Below are positions 1 to 8,198 of a DNA stretch of 17,302 nucleotides, in pieces. This DNA comes from an uncultured Clostridia bacterium. Lineage in GTDB: Bacteria; Bacillota; Clostridia; Oscillospirales; Ruminococcaceae. Position 1 is the first letter of the stretch. Each line of letters starts with the position of its first letter. The position numbers and the translations under genes were made by a program. Where the stretch lies: assembly GCA_945933905.1 (NCBI GenBank), contig CAMEQX010000005.1, positions 1 to 17,302 of the forward strand, in the 5' to 3' direction. The notes beneath the pieces are model-generated. The model had not been told where the DNA came from. It saw only the letters and a program-made list of their open reading frames with translations, and did not search any database.

Positions 1-536
1 TGCTCGACAATAAACTTCGTGTAAAGCCCGTCATAGAAGCAATTCTCAAAAACGTGGATTGGCTCGCTGTTAATAACAGTTGAGGATGGGTTGATGAATG
101 TTTCATTCATCAGCATAAACTTCTCCTCAAGAGTCTGTGGGTCATCGTCCCAGGAGAACGAGATACACTTCAACTCAAACACCTTTTTGCCTTCCGAATC
201 AAGACGCTTGTCAACGTATTCCTGCATTTTCAAGAGGTTTTCGTCTTTTGCAATTACGCCGTCAGATTTTGTTGCTTCGGTTCTGTCCGCGTTTGTGAAT
301 ATCTGAACAAACAACGCATTTCTTGTGCTTCTTGAAATGTAATTGTTGACCGTTTCCGCAAGAAGTGTTGCGCGAACATTTTTCTCGTTTGAAGCGGCAG
401 ACCTCAGAACCGGCGTAATAAAAATCGTAACGCCCAGAACCAGTATTCCAAGCAAACCGCAGGAAACAATCATTTCTACCAGCGTAAAACCGCTGTTCTT
501 TCTTCTGCGTTTCAGAAGCAGTTTTAGTTTTTTCAT
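1..536 (-). CDS. Type IV prepilin-like (pseudopilin) protein, 3' end outside window
   Basis: Open frame of 178 complete codons from ATG at 536-534 running off the window at position 1; no stop is seen. The start is set by GGAGGTGA just upstream, in the 20-nt gap after the preceding gene. The N-terminus is a class III prepilin signal: a basic leader (KRRRKNSG), then FTLVE, so prepilin peptidase would cut after Gly16 with Phe17 methylated and Glu21 as the conserved +5 glutamate. Residues about 17-40 form the hydrophobic helix that sits in the membrane and later packs in the pilus core. The rest is a polar globular domain (contains ISFSWDDDPQT) that I do not recognise. It is the last visible gene of the pil operon and probably a minor pilin. 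The prepilin call is secure; the role is inferred. Confidence 0.85.
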   Translation of the reverse strand, partial: MKKLKLLLKRRRKNSGFTLVEMIVSCGLLGILVLGVTIFITPVLRSAASNEKNVRATLLAETVNNYISRSTRNALFVQIFTNADRTEATKSDGVIAKDENLLKMQEYVDKRLDSEGKKVFELKCISFSWDDDPQTLEEKFMLMNETFINPSSTVINSEPIHVFENCFYDGLYTKFIVE

Positions 537-556
537 TGCATTTCACCTCCGACGTC

Positions 557-1645
557 TTACAAGTAATTTCTCTTATACATATAGGCGCCGTAGATGTAAT
601 TGCTTTTTTCGCCCGTTGATTCGTACTTGCAGGTTCCATCGGAGTTATAGGTTTCCTTCCAGATAGGGCAAGCATTGAACGTGCCGTTTGATGTTCCGTT
701 GCGTCCAAAAGAAGCAAGCGTCAGGCCGGGGTCCTCAGCAAATACAACATAAATTCTGAAACTTCTTCTGTCGAATTTTTCGGTCTTACCTGCATTAACA
801 TACGGAGAACTTATTCTCAGCGTATTATCGCTTGTTTTTGATACATAATACGGATTGTTGGTGGAGTCGCCGGAAGCGATGTTTTTCTCCTTGACAACAG
901 ACTTGCAGTTGCTCCAGTCAACTGCGTCGAGAGAACTGCAGTTGACGTAGCCCGCGTCAACGATGTTTGCCGCGTCGTACACCTCTCTGGTGTACGTTTT
1001 TTTGTCAGCGTCGGTGTACTGTTTTGTTGTGTCGTGTGAAACCGAATTGAAGAAGTTCAATTTGAACTGAGCATACTTCTGCTCATCTTCGGTCATCAAA
1101 GAGTTAGCGCCGGCATAGAGTTGCATATAATAGCAAACGCCCTCGCCTTTGTATTCATCGCCCGCCTTCTTGATCTCCTCAATTCTGATTACATCAAACT
1201 TTGTTGAGCCTGTTATTCTTGCGTCAACAGCGCTCATCTGACCCTGCTCGCCGGCATCTCCTCCCGAAGTTCCGGGGGAACCGCCTCCGCCTATCACGCT
1301 GCCATCGGTTGACTCTTTTGTGACATAGTATGCAAGACCGTCACCGACTCCGTCTTCTGCGCCGTTTGCAGCCTTCATATCATAAATAATCTCGGTTGGC
1401 GTTTTATCCTTGAAGTTCAGGACTATCTTGCCTTCTTCTTCCTTGTATTTCTCTTTGCCGTTTGCAGCAAGCAGTTCTTCCTGAGCCTCAAGCGTTTCCA
1501 TAAACTTAGAGTTGTCGGACTTTTCGCGGGATACAAATATCATTATCTGCATTATTGCCGACGCCATAATAGCGAAAATGGCAAATGCAACAAGTATTTC
1601 CACCAATGTGAAGCCGCTTTTCTTTGAGAAAATTCTTTTAATCAA
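557..1645 (-). CDS. Type IV prepilin-like protein (TTG start), 362 aa
   Basis: Class III prepilin signal MIKRIFSKKSG then FTLVEILVAF: predicted cleavage after Gly11, +5 Glu at residue 16, hydrophobic helix about 12-37. The start is TTG at 1645-1643. It has a perfect GGAGG 8 nt upstream and the codon directly before it is an in-frame TAA, so no earlier start exists. Residues about 115-136 are a Gly/Ser/Pro-rich linker (VIGGGGSPGTSGGDAGEQGQ) between an N-terminal part and a larger C-terminal domain with no motif I recognise. At 362 aa it is longer than a typical major pilin (about 150-200 aa), which suits a minor pilin or pseudopilin. It follows the PilX-like gene by 15 nt and precedes the next prepilin gene by 20 nt, so the three are almost certainly co-transcribed. 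Confidence 0.88.
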   Translation of the reverse strand: MIKRIFSKKSGFTLVEILVAFAIFAIMASAIMQIMIFVSREKSDNSKFMETLEAQEELLAANGKEKYKEEEGKIVLNFKDKTPTEIIYDMKAANGAEDGVGDGLAYYVTKESTDGSVIGGGGSPGTSGGDAGEQGQMSAVDARITGSTKFDVIRIEEIKKAGDEYKGEGVCYYMQLYAGANSLMTEDEQKYAQFKLNFFNSVSHDTTKQYTDADKKTYTREVYDAANIVDAGYVNCSSLDAVDWSNCKSVVKEKNIASGDSTNNPYYVSKTSDNTLRISSPYVNAGKTEKFDRRSFRIYVVFAEDPGLTLASFGRNGTSNGTFNACPIWKETYNSDGTCKYESTGEKSNYIYGAYMYKRNYL

Positions 1646-1660
1646 TTAAAGCACCTCCAA

Positions 1661-4096
1661 TTAGTATATAGCCTTGAGTCTGACTCTGTATCTCTTTTCG
1701 GTAACAGGATTGAGATTTGTCGACAGGCTTGATTCGTCCAGTACATTCTCCGGAGGATATACTGTGGGCCAGCACGCCAGGAAGCGGTTGAGGGACAGGA
1801 ATTTATAGTCTGCTACAACCATTCCGCCAACGTGCATATAGTATTCACCGGCGTCCTTTCCGTTTGCCTTGTAGGACATATAAGGCGCGTAGATGAAGCC
1901 TATAAAGCAGTTCTTGTCAATTGCGCTCGCGTCGTCTATCGTTCTGCCGAATCTGAATTCCGCACTCTCTGAGCAGGAAATCAGGAAGATGTTGCTGTTA
2001 GGAACAACGATGTTGCCCTTGGAATCTCTGTTTACGGGACGGCTTGCGCTGTCAATCAACTTGAGAGAATCAATGCACTTCTTCTTTTCAACTCTGTCCT
2101 TGCAGATTCCGTGGGGGTCAATTGTCGGGTGGTCTTCATCTCCCGAGAAATATTCGTCGTCGCATTTCGGGCAGATGTTGTACTCCTCGTGCAAATTGCA
2201 CTTAACATCATAAGTAACTTCATTGCCGCAGTACGCGCACGCTTCATCAACCTTAGTTACGGTATAGTTGCAGTAGCAGCTATCACCGCAGTTCGAGTGA
2301 ACATAGTCGCTTATTGAGCCCTGAATACCCTGGGTGTTCTTGTAATACGCAACGCCGTTCTCATATCCGAGACCGCTGCTGTTGTCACCCAGCATATACC
2401 AGTTATAGTGCATGATATGGCAGAATGAAGAATCCTGATATACCACGCCGTCGGGAACGTCGATAACAACCGAGCCGTTTCCTTTTACAAGCACCTGAAT
2501 CGGATACGTAGCCAAAGTGCCGTCTGGATGCTTGGGTCTCCACGAGAAATAGTTAATTACTTTCTTCTCTTTTGTATCAGGGTCTGTATATGATGTGGTG
2601 TACTGATTGTTTGCCTGAAGACGAATTGCATAGGTGTTTGTCGGGTCATCACCCGTGTCAATGATGAGCGTCGGCATTTTTCCGTCTTCGGTGCCACTTA
2701 CCCAAGTGCCCCACATCAATCCACCTCTATCAACGGTGATCTCCTGAAGAACGCAGCCTTTGCCGTATTTATCCGAGTCGTATTTAATCTCAATAGGCTT
2801 GTAAGCGTTCTGATTGTTGATGCTCTTGAAGTTGAGGTTAATGCGTCTGCCGCCGCTGATGGTGCCATCAGCGTTGGTTTTACCGATATCATCGGAGAGT
2901 GTGTCTTCATTAAGTTTCCAGAGTTTATACTTACTCTCGGGAGTCTTGTCTTCAAGCAGTTGCATTGCTTCCTTGAATGTCAGACTCATTTGTCTGGAGC
3001 CATCGCCGTGCTTGTTTTCCTTGTCAAGTTCCCAGTTAAGTCCTTCTTCATAGTACGAACCGTAACTTGTGCCCGGATTCAAACCGTGAATTTTCTTGCA
3101 GTAAAGAACGCCGGGAATGCAGGTGCCTTCCACAGAATTTACATAGACATCACCCGCAACATAGAACTTCACTTTGCTGCCGCTAAGGTTTGACGCGGAG
3201 GATTCAATATACAAATCTCCCGCAACATATACCTCGAGATCTCCGCTTCCGCTTGAAATGTTCATTCCTCTCGAAACGTGCATATCGTTTCCGACAAGAA
3301 TATAACTTCCGCCGGCAAATCCAAGCGGGTTGCCCTTGCCGATGTTGTAGTCGCATCTTACAGCGTGAATAATCGGGTCTGACGAATAGTTCTGGGGCGT
3401 TGTGTAGTCAAGAAGCGTGAGCGAGTTTTCGCAGAAAATGCTCTGGAAGAAGTGAAGTTCGTTTCCGTCAAACGCACCCATTACCGCATCTTCGTTGCTT
3501 ATGTAAACGTCCGAGAAAAAACGTCCCTTGCTTATAAACGAGTCGTTGGGAATGTAACCCGTCGAGGCGAAAATATCACCTTTATTGGGGGATGTACCAT
3601 CGTTCTCCGGTTTCTTGGGAATGTTTATAATCTGGTGATAAACTTCCTTTACGCCTGATACAGACACAGTGACGGCTACATCAACAGTATAATATACATC
3701 ACCATCATATACTTCGTTTTCAAGACGACTCATTGTGACATCATAAGCACCAAGATATTGATCATCAATATTTGCTGCATTAGGATTGAGCGACTTGAAT
3801 CCGTTTCCGTCAGTGGTGATGATTGTATCACCGACAGCATAGTCTGTTTCAAAGGTAGCAAGAGAAACGCCCGCGTTATTGAAAACAGCTGAAATTTCTT
3901 CACGAACCATATCTGCAACAGATATCGCAGACTGATAGGACTGCTGCTGGTTAAACACTGCAAATCCCGCTGATCTCATAGACACAACCGAAAAGTACAT
4001 CGCCAAACAGGTAATCATCAGCGCTGTCATTGTGCTTATGACCATAAACAATGCGCTTCCGCGATTGCTCAGGTACTTTCTCATTGAGTGTACCAT
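1661..4096 (-). CDS. Large PilX-like pilus assembly protein with Cys-rich zinc-ribbon-like insert, 811 aa
   Basis: ATG at 4096-4094 follows GGAGG with a 5-nt spacer; a second ATG five codons in is too far from that site. The N-terminus (RGSALFMVISTMTALMITC, helix about 13-38) resembles the PilX N-terminal class: a pilin-like helix without the G/FTLVE peptidase site. Residues about 180-335 contain repeated beta-type segments (VYVAGDLYIES, FYVAGDVYVNS), suggesting a beta-rich adhesin-like body. Residues 603-645 hold C603, C607, C609, then C620xxC623, C633, and C642xxC645, two CxxC knuckles typical of zinc ribbons; further Cys lie at 665 and 674. The protein is several times longer than usual PilX (about 200 aa) and could be a tip or adhesive subunit. 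It lies between the PilO-like gene and the two prepilin genes. The N-terminal class is moderately sure; the adhesin role is inference. Confidence 0.75.
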   Translation of the reverse strand: MVHSMRKYLSNRGSALFMVISTMTALMITCLAMYFSVVSMRSAGFAVFNQQQSYQSAISVADMVREEISAVFNNAGVSLATFETDYAVGDTIITTDGNGFKSLNPNAANIDDQYLGAYDVTMSRLENEVYDGDVYYTVDVAVTVSVSGVKEVYHQIINIPKKPENDGTSPNKGDIFASTGYIPNDSFISKGRFFSDVYISNEDAVMGAFDGNELHFFQSIFCENSLTLLDYTTPQNYSSDPIIHAVRCDYNIGKGNPLGFAGGSYILVGNDMHVSRGMNISSGSGDLEVYVAGDLYIESSASNLSGSKVKFYVAGDVYVNSVEGTCIPGVLYCKKIHGLNPGTSYGSYYEEGLNWELDKENKHGDGSRQMSLTFKEAMQLLEDKTPESKYKLWKLNEDTLSDDIGKTNADGTISGGRRINLNFKSINNQNAYKPIEIKYDSDKYGKGCVLQEITVDRGGLMWGTWVSGTEDGKMPTLIIDTGDDPTNTYAIRLQANNQYTTSYTDPDTKEKKVINYFSWRPKHPDGTLATYPIQVLVKGNGSVVIDVPDGVVYQDSSFCHIMHYNWYMLGDNSSGLGYENGVAYYKNTQGIQGSISDYVHSNCGDSCYCNYTVTKVDEACAYCGNEVTYDVKCNLHEEYNICPKCDDEYFSGDEDHPTIDPHGICKDRVEKKKCIDSLKLIDSASRPVNRDSKGNIVVPNSNIFLISCSESAEFRFGRTIDDASAIDKNCFIGFIYAPYMSYKANGKDAGEYYMHVGGMVVADYKFLSLNRFLACWPTVYPPENVLDESSLSTNLNPVTEKRYRVRLKAIY

Positions 4097-4135
4097 TATT
4101 TCCTCCTTTGCTCAATAATAAGCCTTTGTCAAGAA

Positions 4136-5059
4136 TTAAGCGGTTACGCCGTCCTGCTTGTCGAGCTGAGACTTGGGGTTCTGCATACGCTCGATGCTGT
4201 AGAACGTGATAGAAGTATCGACCTTATAAAGGCACTCCGAAACGTTTACGTCGCCCTCTTTGATTTCGGGCTCGCTGTCCGAGGGATTAACTTCCGGTGT
4301 AATTTCTGTGGGGTTCTTACCGGTTTCCTTTTCGAGAGCAGCCTTGCCGACTCTTTCTGCTTCCTTGTTTATTTCATTAACCTTGGAAGTGTATTCCTTC
4401 TCAATCTCGGGGCACTTAAACGCCATACCGTTGAGGATTATTGCCTTTCTGGTATCCTTGCCGTTTTCCTTGATGATGTAGTTGTTTACCTCGTCGGCAA
4501 ACTTGAGCAACTCTTCGCGGTCAATTGCCGTAACCGAGAAAGAAACCGTGCTTGCGCCGATGGTCTGTGCGCTGCCGAGAGCAGCCTGCAGTTCAGCAAG
4601 ACGAGCAAGACGCTTTGCCTCTGCCTCATCAGCCTCTGCACCACGAGTTGCATAGGTCTTCAACTCATATGCAACATCCTTGCTTACGCCGAAATAGGGC
4701 GAAAGAGAAGCAGTTGTCGGCTCTTCAACCGAAAGTTGTTCAACGACGATATTCGCCTTGCACTGCGCGAGGAATTTTCTCATAGCCTCATCAGCCTCAT
4801 AGGAAGCGAGTTCGGGGAAGAACATATCCGCCAGGTGCTCGCCTTCTGCATAGGCATCTTCAATTTGGGTTCTGAGAGTTGTTTTTCTTGACGCTTTCTC
4901 AACATCGGCGTTGTACTCCGCCTGCTTGTTGTCGAGATTCTTCTGAGTGCTTGAAAGTCCGTCAATCGCGGGCTTGATAAATACAAAAATACCTACACCG
5001 AGGATTACAAGAATAAGAACAATGATCGTTGCGATACGTTCTTGTTTACTAAGTTTCAT
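4136..5059 (-). CDS. PilO-like type IV pilus inner-membrane platform protein
   Basis: 307 aa from ATG at 5059, with GGGGAGG about 10 nt upstream. It has a short cytoplasmic N-terminus (MKLSKQERIA), one membrane helix about 9-29, then a charged helical stretch about 36-75 likely to form a coiled coil, followed by an alpha/beta periplasm-facing region. This bitopic layout (short tail, one helix, coiled coil, ferredoxin-like core) is that of PilO, which pairs with PilN and links to PilM in the alignment subcomplex. A second helical, Ala/Glu-rich segment lies near 142-160 and a Pro/Glu-rich linker near 250-268. Position directly after the PilM-PilN fusion (17-nt gap) matches the usual pilM-N-O order and is the strongest support. 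Sequence conservation of PilO is low, so the call rests on topology and context. Confidence 0.75.
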   Translation of the reverse strand: MKLSKQERIATIIVLILVILGVGIFVFIKPAIDGLSSTQKNLDNKQAEYNADVEKASRKTTLRTQIEDAYAEGEHLADMFFPELASYEADEAMRKFLAQCKANIVVEQLSVEEPTTASLSPYFGVSKDVAYELKTYATRGAEADEAEAKRLARLAELQAALGSAQTIGASTVSFSVTAIDREELLKFADEVNNYIIKENGKDTRKAIILNGMAFKCPEIEKEYTSKVNEINKEAERVGKAALEKETGKNPTEITPEVNPSDSEPEIKEGDVNVSECLYKVDTSITFYSIERMQNPKSQLDKQDGVTA

Positions 5060-5076
5060 TATTCGCCAGCCTCCCC

Positions 5077-6687
5077 TTACTTATTATTTTCCGAATCGGG
5101 AAGTTTAGCGTTTGCTTCATCGCTTCCCATCTGGACTTCCATAGTGATATCGAATGAGAATACCGTATCAAAGGACGTTTCGCCTTCGCTCTGCAGATAT
5201 GCATAGGTATTCCACTCGGTAATGTTGTCCTTCGAAAATCCGGAGTACATAACCTTATTAAAGTAGGACTCACCGTACTTGTTGAGAACCTTTTCCGAGA
5301 GATACTCAGCGTATCTTGACGGAACAGAGGAAGGATCGCCGTGAGAAAGGCCCTTGAACGAAAGTTTTACGGAATATCCGTTGATTGAGAAACTGGTAAC
5401 CTTGAGTTCTTCATTCTCGGTAAGAATCTTATTGATAGGTTCGGTTGCCTTGTTGTAAACGAAAGTCTGAACCTTCGGCTGATAGTTGAACAGCGTTACG
5501 GTCTGGTTTACGGTGTTGTTGTAACTATTGAAGCCGCTGAGCATTTTCTCGCGCTCGTCAACAATCTTCATATCGTTCTGAAGAGCGGGGTCGTCGATTT
5601 TCGCTTGAATGCTCTTGATTTCGTTCTTCTTGCCGTTGTTAATCATATTGACAACAAAGCAAGCTCCCGCAACAAGCGCGATTGAGCCGGCAACAACTCC
5701 CGCGAGCGCCAAAAGGAACGTGTTTGCTCCGGAAGAACCCTTTGCGGAGGTCGCTTCGAGGAGGTTGATGTGCTCGAGTTCCTTGTTTCTGCGATAGAGA
5801 GCGCCGATTGCGTTCGCGAATTTCGCAAAGTCAAACTGCGCCGTGGTCGAAACAGACGAGGGCAGCGACAGCATATTCGACGGAACGTTGAACGAGGAAA
5901 TCGCGTTTGTGATTTCGATAAAGCTGTCGATTTCGCCGTAGAACAGGATTTCCTGAAGCGGCTTTGCGCCCTTGCGGCTCTTGATGAACTGCATCATTCT
6001 GAACAGGTTGTCGTAAACCGCGCGGGTAACATAATCGGGGGCGTTGTCGTAGTCGTTGGGGTCAACGTTGAAGAAACGGGAGAATACAATCTGATTGTCC
6101 TCATACAAGTTCATATTGAGGAAGTTCTTATCAATCTGAATAAGAAGCATCGGCATTCTGTCCGCCATCTTCGGAGTGTTGATGATAAGACGCGTAACGG
6201 AGTTGTTGGAGATGTAAACGCCCTTCAGCTGCAAGCCGATGTGGGAGAACAGTCTTACATATCCGTCAACCAAACGCTGCGGGCACGCAGACGCGATTAC
6301 CTTCAGCATCTTGTTCTTTTCCTCGTCCTCGGTTTCACCCGCGATAGTAAAGGATATGTTGTAGTCGTTGGAAATGTTCATATTCGACTGAATCATCGCC
6401 TCGATGATAGCCGGATTTTTCATATTCTTGGGCTTTGCAACGAGCATTTCCTTGTAAACAATCGCGCTGGACGTGATGGAAACAACCGCTTCCTTCTCCT
6501 TGATGTCCTTCTGCTTGATGATGTCGTTGAGCTCTGCGGCAACCATAGGAACGTCGGTTATGTAACCGTTGGAAACCATTCCCATAGACAGCTCGCGCAT
6601 ATCAGCGTCCTGAACTCTGATTTTGCTTCCGCTGTGAATACCTCTTACGAGCTTTATCTGCCTATCTGTAATATCTATTGAAAGCAT
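5077..6687 (-). CDS. PilM-PilN fusion protein (actin-like platform protein fused to bitopic PilN)
   Basis: 536 aa from ATG at 6687, preceded by GAGGTGA. Residues 1 to about 300 read as a PilM-type actin-like domain: it opens with LSIDITDRQIKLV, the position of the first phosphate loop. Residues 307-310 are INLL, matching the short PilN N-terminal motif that docks in PilM, then a membrane helix about 323-349, then a coiled/globular extracytoplasmic region to 536 typical of PilN. PilM and PilN are normally separate proteins; here they are one chain. The second phosphate-loop region (MLLIQIDKNFLNMNLYE) lacks the usual Asp-Ile-Gly pattern and the late glycine motif is only FYGEID, so ATP binding may be weak or lost. 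It sits between pilC and the PilO-like gene in the expected order. Confidence 0.85.
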   Translation of the reverse strand: MLSIDITDRQIKLVRGIHSGSKIRVQDADMRELSMGMVSNGYITDVPMVAAELNDIIKQKDIKEKEAVVSITSSAIVYKEMLVAKPKNMKNPAIIEAMIQSNMNISNDYNISFTIAGETEDEEKNKMLKVIASACPQRLVDGYVRLFSHIGLQLKGVYISNNSVTRLIINTPKMADRMPMLLIQIDKNFLNMNLYEDNQIVFSRFFNVDPNDYDNAPDYVTRAVYDNLFRMMQFIKSRKGAKPLQEILFYGEIDSFIEITNAISSFNVPSNMLSLPSSVSTTAQFDFAKFANAIGALYRRNKELEHINLLEATSAKGSSGANTFLLALAGVVAGSIALVAGACFVVNMINNGKKNEIKSIQAKIDDPALQNDMKIVDEREKMLSGFNSYNNTVNQTVTLFNYQPKVQTFVYNKATEPINKILTENEELKVTSFSINGYSVKLSFKGLSHGDPSSVPSRYAEYLSEKVLNKYGESYFNKVMYSGFSKDNITEWNTYAYLQSEGETSFDTVFSFDITMEVQMGSDEANAKLPDSENNK

Positions 6688-6736
6688 ATCTTCACCTCAT
6701 ACTTATTTTTAATAGTAACATTCCGTTTTCGGATTA

Positions 6737-7507
6737 TTACGAACCAACCTTTGTCATTCCGCCGTAGAGCATCGGGAACATACCCGCAAGGAACAGACCG
6801 ATTGCGATACCCATAAGGATAATCATAACAGGCTCCATAAGTCCTACGAGCTTTGTTACCGCGGAATCTGCTTCTTCATCGTAGTAGTCCGCGCTCTTGT
6901 TAAGAATTGTGTCGAGAGTACCGGATTCCTCGCCGACGTAGATAATCGACGTGAACATTCCCTCGAAAATGCCGGTTTTTTCGATTGCCTTTGACATACT
7001 TTCACCGAGCTTGATGTCTCTTACGACTTCCTTGAACTTCTCGTGAACGTACATATTGTTAACCGCAGCGATGGACTTTTCGATACACTCAACCATCTGC
7101 AAGCCCGCGCCGTAGAGGTTTGCCATATTTCTCGAAAACGTACCGGTGTACATCGTTGCGATGAGCTTTCCTACCTTTGGCATTTTCAGCAGGAGTTCGT
7201 CCATTTTCAGTCGCGTCGCCGGCGTCTTTCTCATAATGAAAATTGTAACAACAATTGCAACAATTACCAATATGTAGACATACCACTGATTAATCAGCGA
7301 GTCGGAGAATGCCATAAGTGCCTTGGAGAGGGGAGTCATATCCTTTTCGTCCATCATACCCGCAAATGTGGGCAAAACCGACGTAAACAGGAGTATGATA
7401 ACCGCAAGCAGCAATACAAGCAAAATCATCGGGTAAATCATCGCACTCTTTGCTTTGTTTGCCGTTTTGTTTGAGTTCGCGTAGTGGTCGGACAGACGGT
7501 TGAGCAT
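6737..7507 (-). CDS. PilC C-terminal fragment (membrane helices and second GspF domain, 256 aa)
   Basis: First ATG after the internal stop is at 7507, 21 nt past the TAA and in the same frame. This piece holds the end of the first domain (MLNRLSDHYANSNKTANKAK), a first membrane helix about 23-47, a second about 75-93, the complete second GspF domain with VGEESGTLDTILN near 191-203, and a third helix about 223-247. The upstream bases have only a poor ribosome-binding site (GGGTAG), so independent initiation would be weak; termination-reinitiation across 21 nt is possible. It is well conserved with no other stop or frameshift, which argues that the nonsense change is recent, tolerated or not real. 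Confidence 0.65.
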   Translation of the reverse strand: MLNRLSDHYANSNKTANKAKSAMIYPMILLVLLLAVIILLFTSVLPTFAGMMDEKDMTPLSKALMAFSDSLINQWYVYILVIVAIVVTIFIMRKTPATRLKMDELLLKMPKVGKLIATMYTGTFSRNMANLYGAGLQMVECIEKSIAAVNNMYVHEKFKEVVRDIKLGESMSKAIEKTGIFEGMFTSIIYVGEESGTLDTILNKSADYYDEEADSAVTKLVGLMEPVMIILMGIAIGLFLAGMFPMLYGGMTKVGS

Positions 7508-7528
7508 CTGGTCGAGACTACCCGAAGC

Positions 7529-7930
7529 TTAGCCCGCAGGCACAAGGCTGACGAACATCTCGGGGAAAACGCCCGGCTTCGATTTCAAAACGTCCGAGAA
7601 AGATTTACCTTTCTGGACTTCCTCGTAGATATCGAGGAGAACCGCCTTTGCCTTTTTGTTTTCCTGCTGTTCCTGAAGGATGTAGAGCGCTCTGACAAGC
7701 GAAAGACCCGCAGAAGTCATCGAGCCGAGCTGACGGCTGATGAAGGAAACCTCCTTGGTCTTGAACTTGTACTTTACGTCAACCGCACCTGAGCCGAGGT
7801 CACGATAGCTTGTAACGTAAAGATTTTTCTCCCTGAGCTTTTGCTGAAGATCCCTGAAATCCTCCGCCATCTCATTACCGCGTGTGGTTTTACCATTGAC
7901 GTCGGTGGCGACATAAGAGAATTTATTCAC
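7529..7930 (-). CDS. PilC N-terminal fragment (first GspF cytoplasmic domain, 133 aa)
   Basis: From GTG at 7930 to the internal TAA at 7529. It encodes the N-terminal PilC region (MNKFSYVATDVNGKTTRG) and most of the first GspF domain, a helical bundle including SFISRQLGSMTSAGLSLVRA and FPEMFVSLVPAG. There is no membrane helix in this piece, so if made alone it would be a soluble cytoplasmic domain lacking its last helix. An ATG-initiated extension up to 8110 is open, but those 60 residues do not look like PilC and have no good ribosome-binding site; the GTG has a near-perfect one. It is listed because it is the part certain to be translated if the stop is real. Confidence 0.7.
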   Translation of the reverse strand: MNKFSYVATDVNGKTTRGNEMAEDFRDLQQKLREKNLYVTSYRDLGSGAVDVKYKFKTKEVSFISRQLGSMTSAGLSLVRALYILQEQQENKKAKAVLLDIYEEVQKGKSFSDVLKSKPGVFPEMFVSLVPAG

Positions 7931-7942
7931 CTGAAAACCTCC
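7928..7942 (-). promoter_or_regulatory. Ribosome-binding site and GTG start that set the pilC start
   Basis: On the minus strand GGAGG (7942-7938) is followed by 7 nt and GTG (7930-7928). This decides for GTG rather than the in-frame ATG at 8110, and gives a protein beginning like known PilC proteins. Confidence 0.8.
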
Positions 7943-8163
7943 GTTTCCGCAAAAATATTCTTTGGCAACCCCCAAAGCTCCCGAAATCCGCGAAAAATCC
8001 CGTTTTCCGAGTGAAATAAAAGGTTCCCTTTTTAAGCGACGAACCCGATACGAAACGGCGTTTTCCGAGAAATGCCGCCAAAATATTACTCCGAGCGAAA
8101 TTTCGCCCAAAAAATACAGACGGTTTCTGAAAAAGGGCGCACCATACCCATAGTCGCTTACTT
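7943..8163 (-). promoter_or_regulatory. Long 5' leader of the pil operon
   Basis: If transcription starts about 7 nt after the -10 box at 8170-8175, the mRNA has about 230 nt before the pilC GTG. The stretch holds short hairpins: a near-palindrome at 8092-8107, AAAAGG/CCTTTT at 8018-8032, and CTTTGG/CCAAAG at 7960-7977 just upstream of the ribosome-binding site. I see no known riboswitch signature, including none for cyclic-di-GMP classes, and no convincing small gene. Confidence 0.4.
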
Positions 8164-8169
8164 AACACA

Positions 8170-8198
8170 ATTATAACATAATTGTTCTTTTTTTTCAA
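8170..8198 (-). promoter_or_regulatory. Sigma-A promoter of the pil operon
   Basis: Minus strand: -35 TTGAAA (8198-8193), 17-nt spacer, -10 TATAAT (8175-8170), with TG one base before the -10 (extended -10). It is the only strong minus-strand promoter seen upstream of pilC. Confidence 0.8.

Larger units (their letters stand above)
6737..7930 (-). pseudogene. pilC: pilC (GspF-family platform protein) interrupted by an in-frame TAA
   Basis: One continuous reading frame of 397 sense codons, the normal PilC/GspF length, carries a single internal TAA at 7531-7529. It falls inside the conserved first-domain motif: the reading is VPAG-stop-ASGSLD, while the second domain of the same protein reads YVGEESGTLD. 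The stop therefore replaces the conserved glutamate and is one G-to-T change from GAA. No base is gained or lost, and homology continues immediately after the stop. The start is GTG at 7930-7928 with GGAGG 7 nt upstream, giving MNKFSYVATD, the usual PilC opening. PilC is the polytopic membrane platform of type IV pili. The gene may be dead, split by reinitiation, read through, or the stop may be an assembly error. Confidence 0.85.

Noticed and set aside
5770..6681. 303-codon frame antisense to the PilM-PilN gene
   Set aside because: Complement of a clearly conserved coding frame; composition rich in Arg, His and Asn as expected of a shadow.
7931..8110. ATG-initiated 60-residue N-terminal extension of pilC
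   Set aside because: No good ribosome-binding site, not PilC-like, while the GTG at 7930 has GGAGG 7 nt upstream and gives the usual PilC N-terminus.
8050..8160. Small upstream ORF of about 21 codons in the pil leader
   Set aside because: No ribosome-binding site and no conserved feature visible.
7943..8163. Cyclic-di-GMP riboswitch in the pil leader
   Set aside because: Neither the class I nor the class II core sequence is present on the minus strand.
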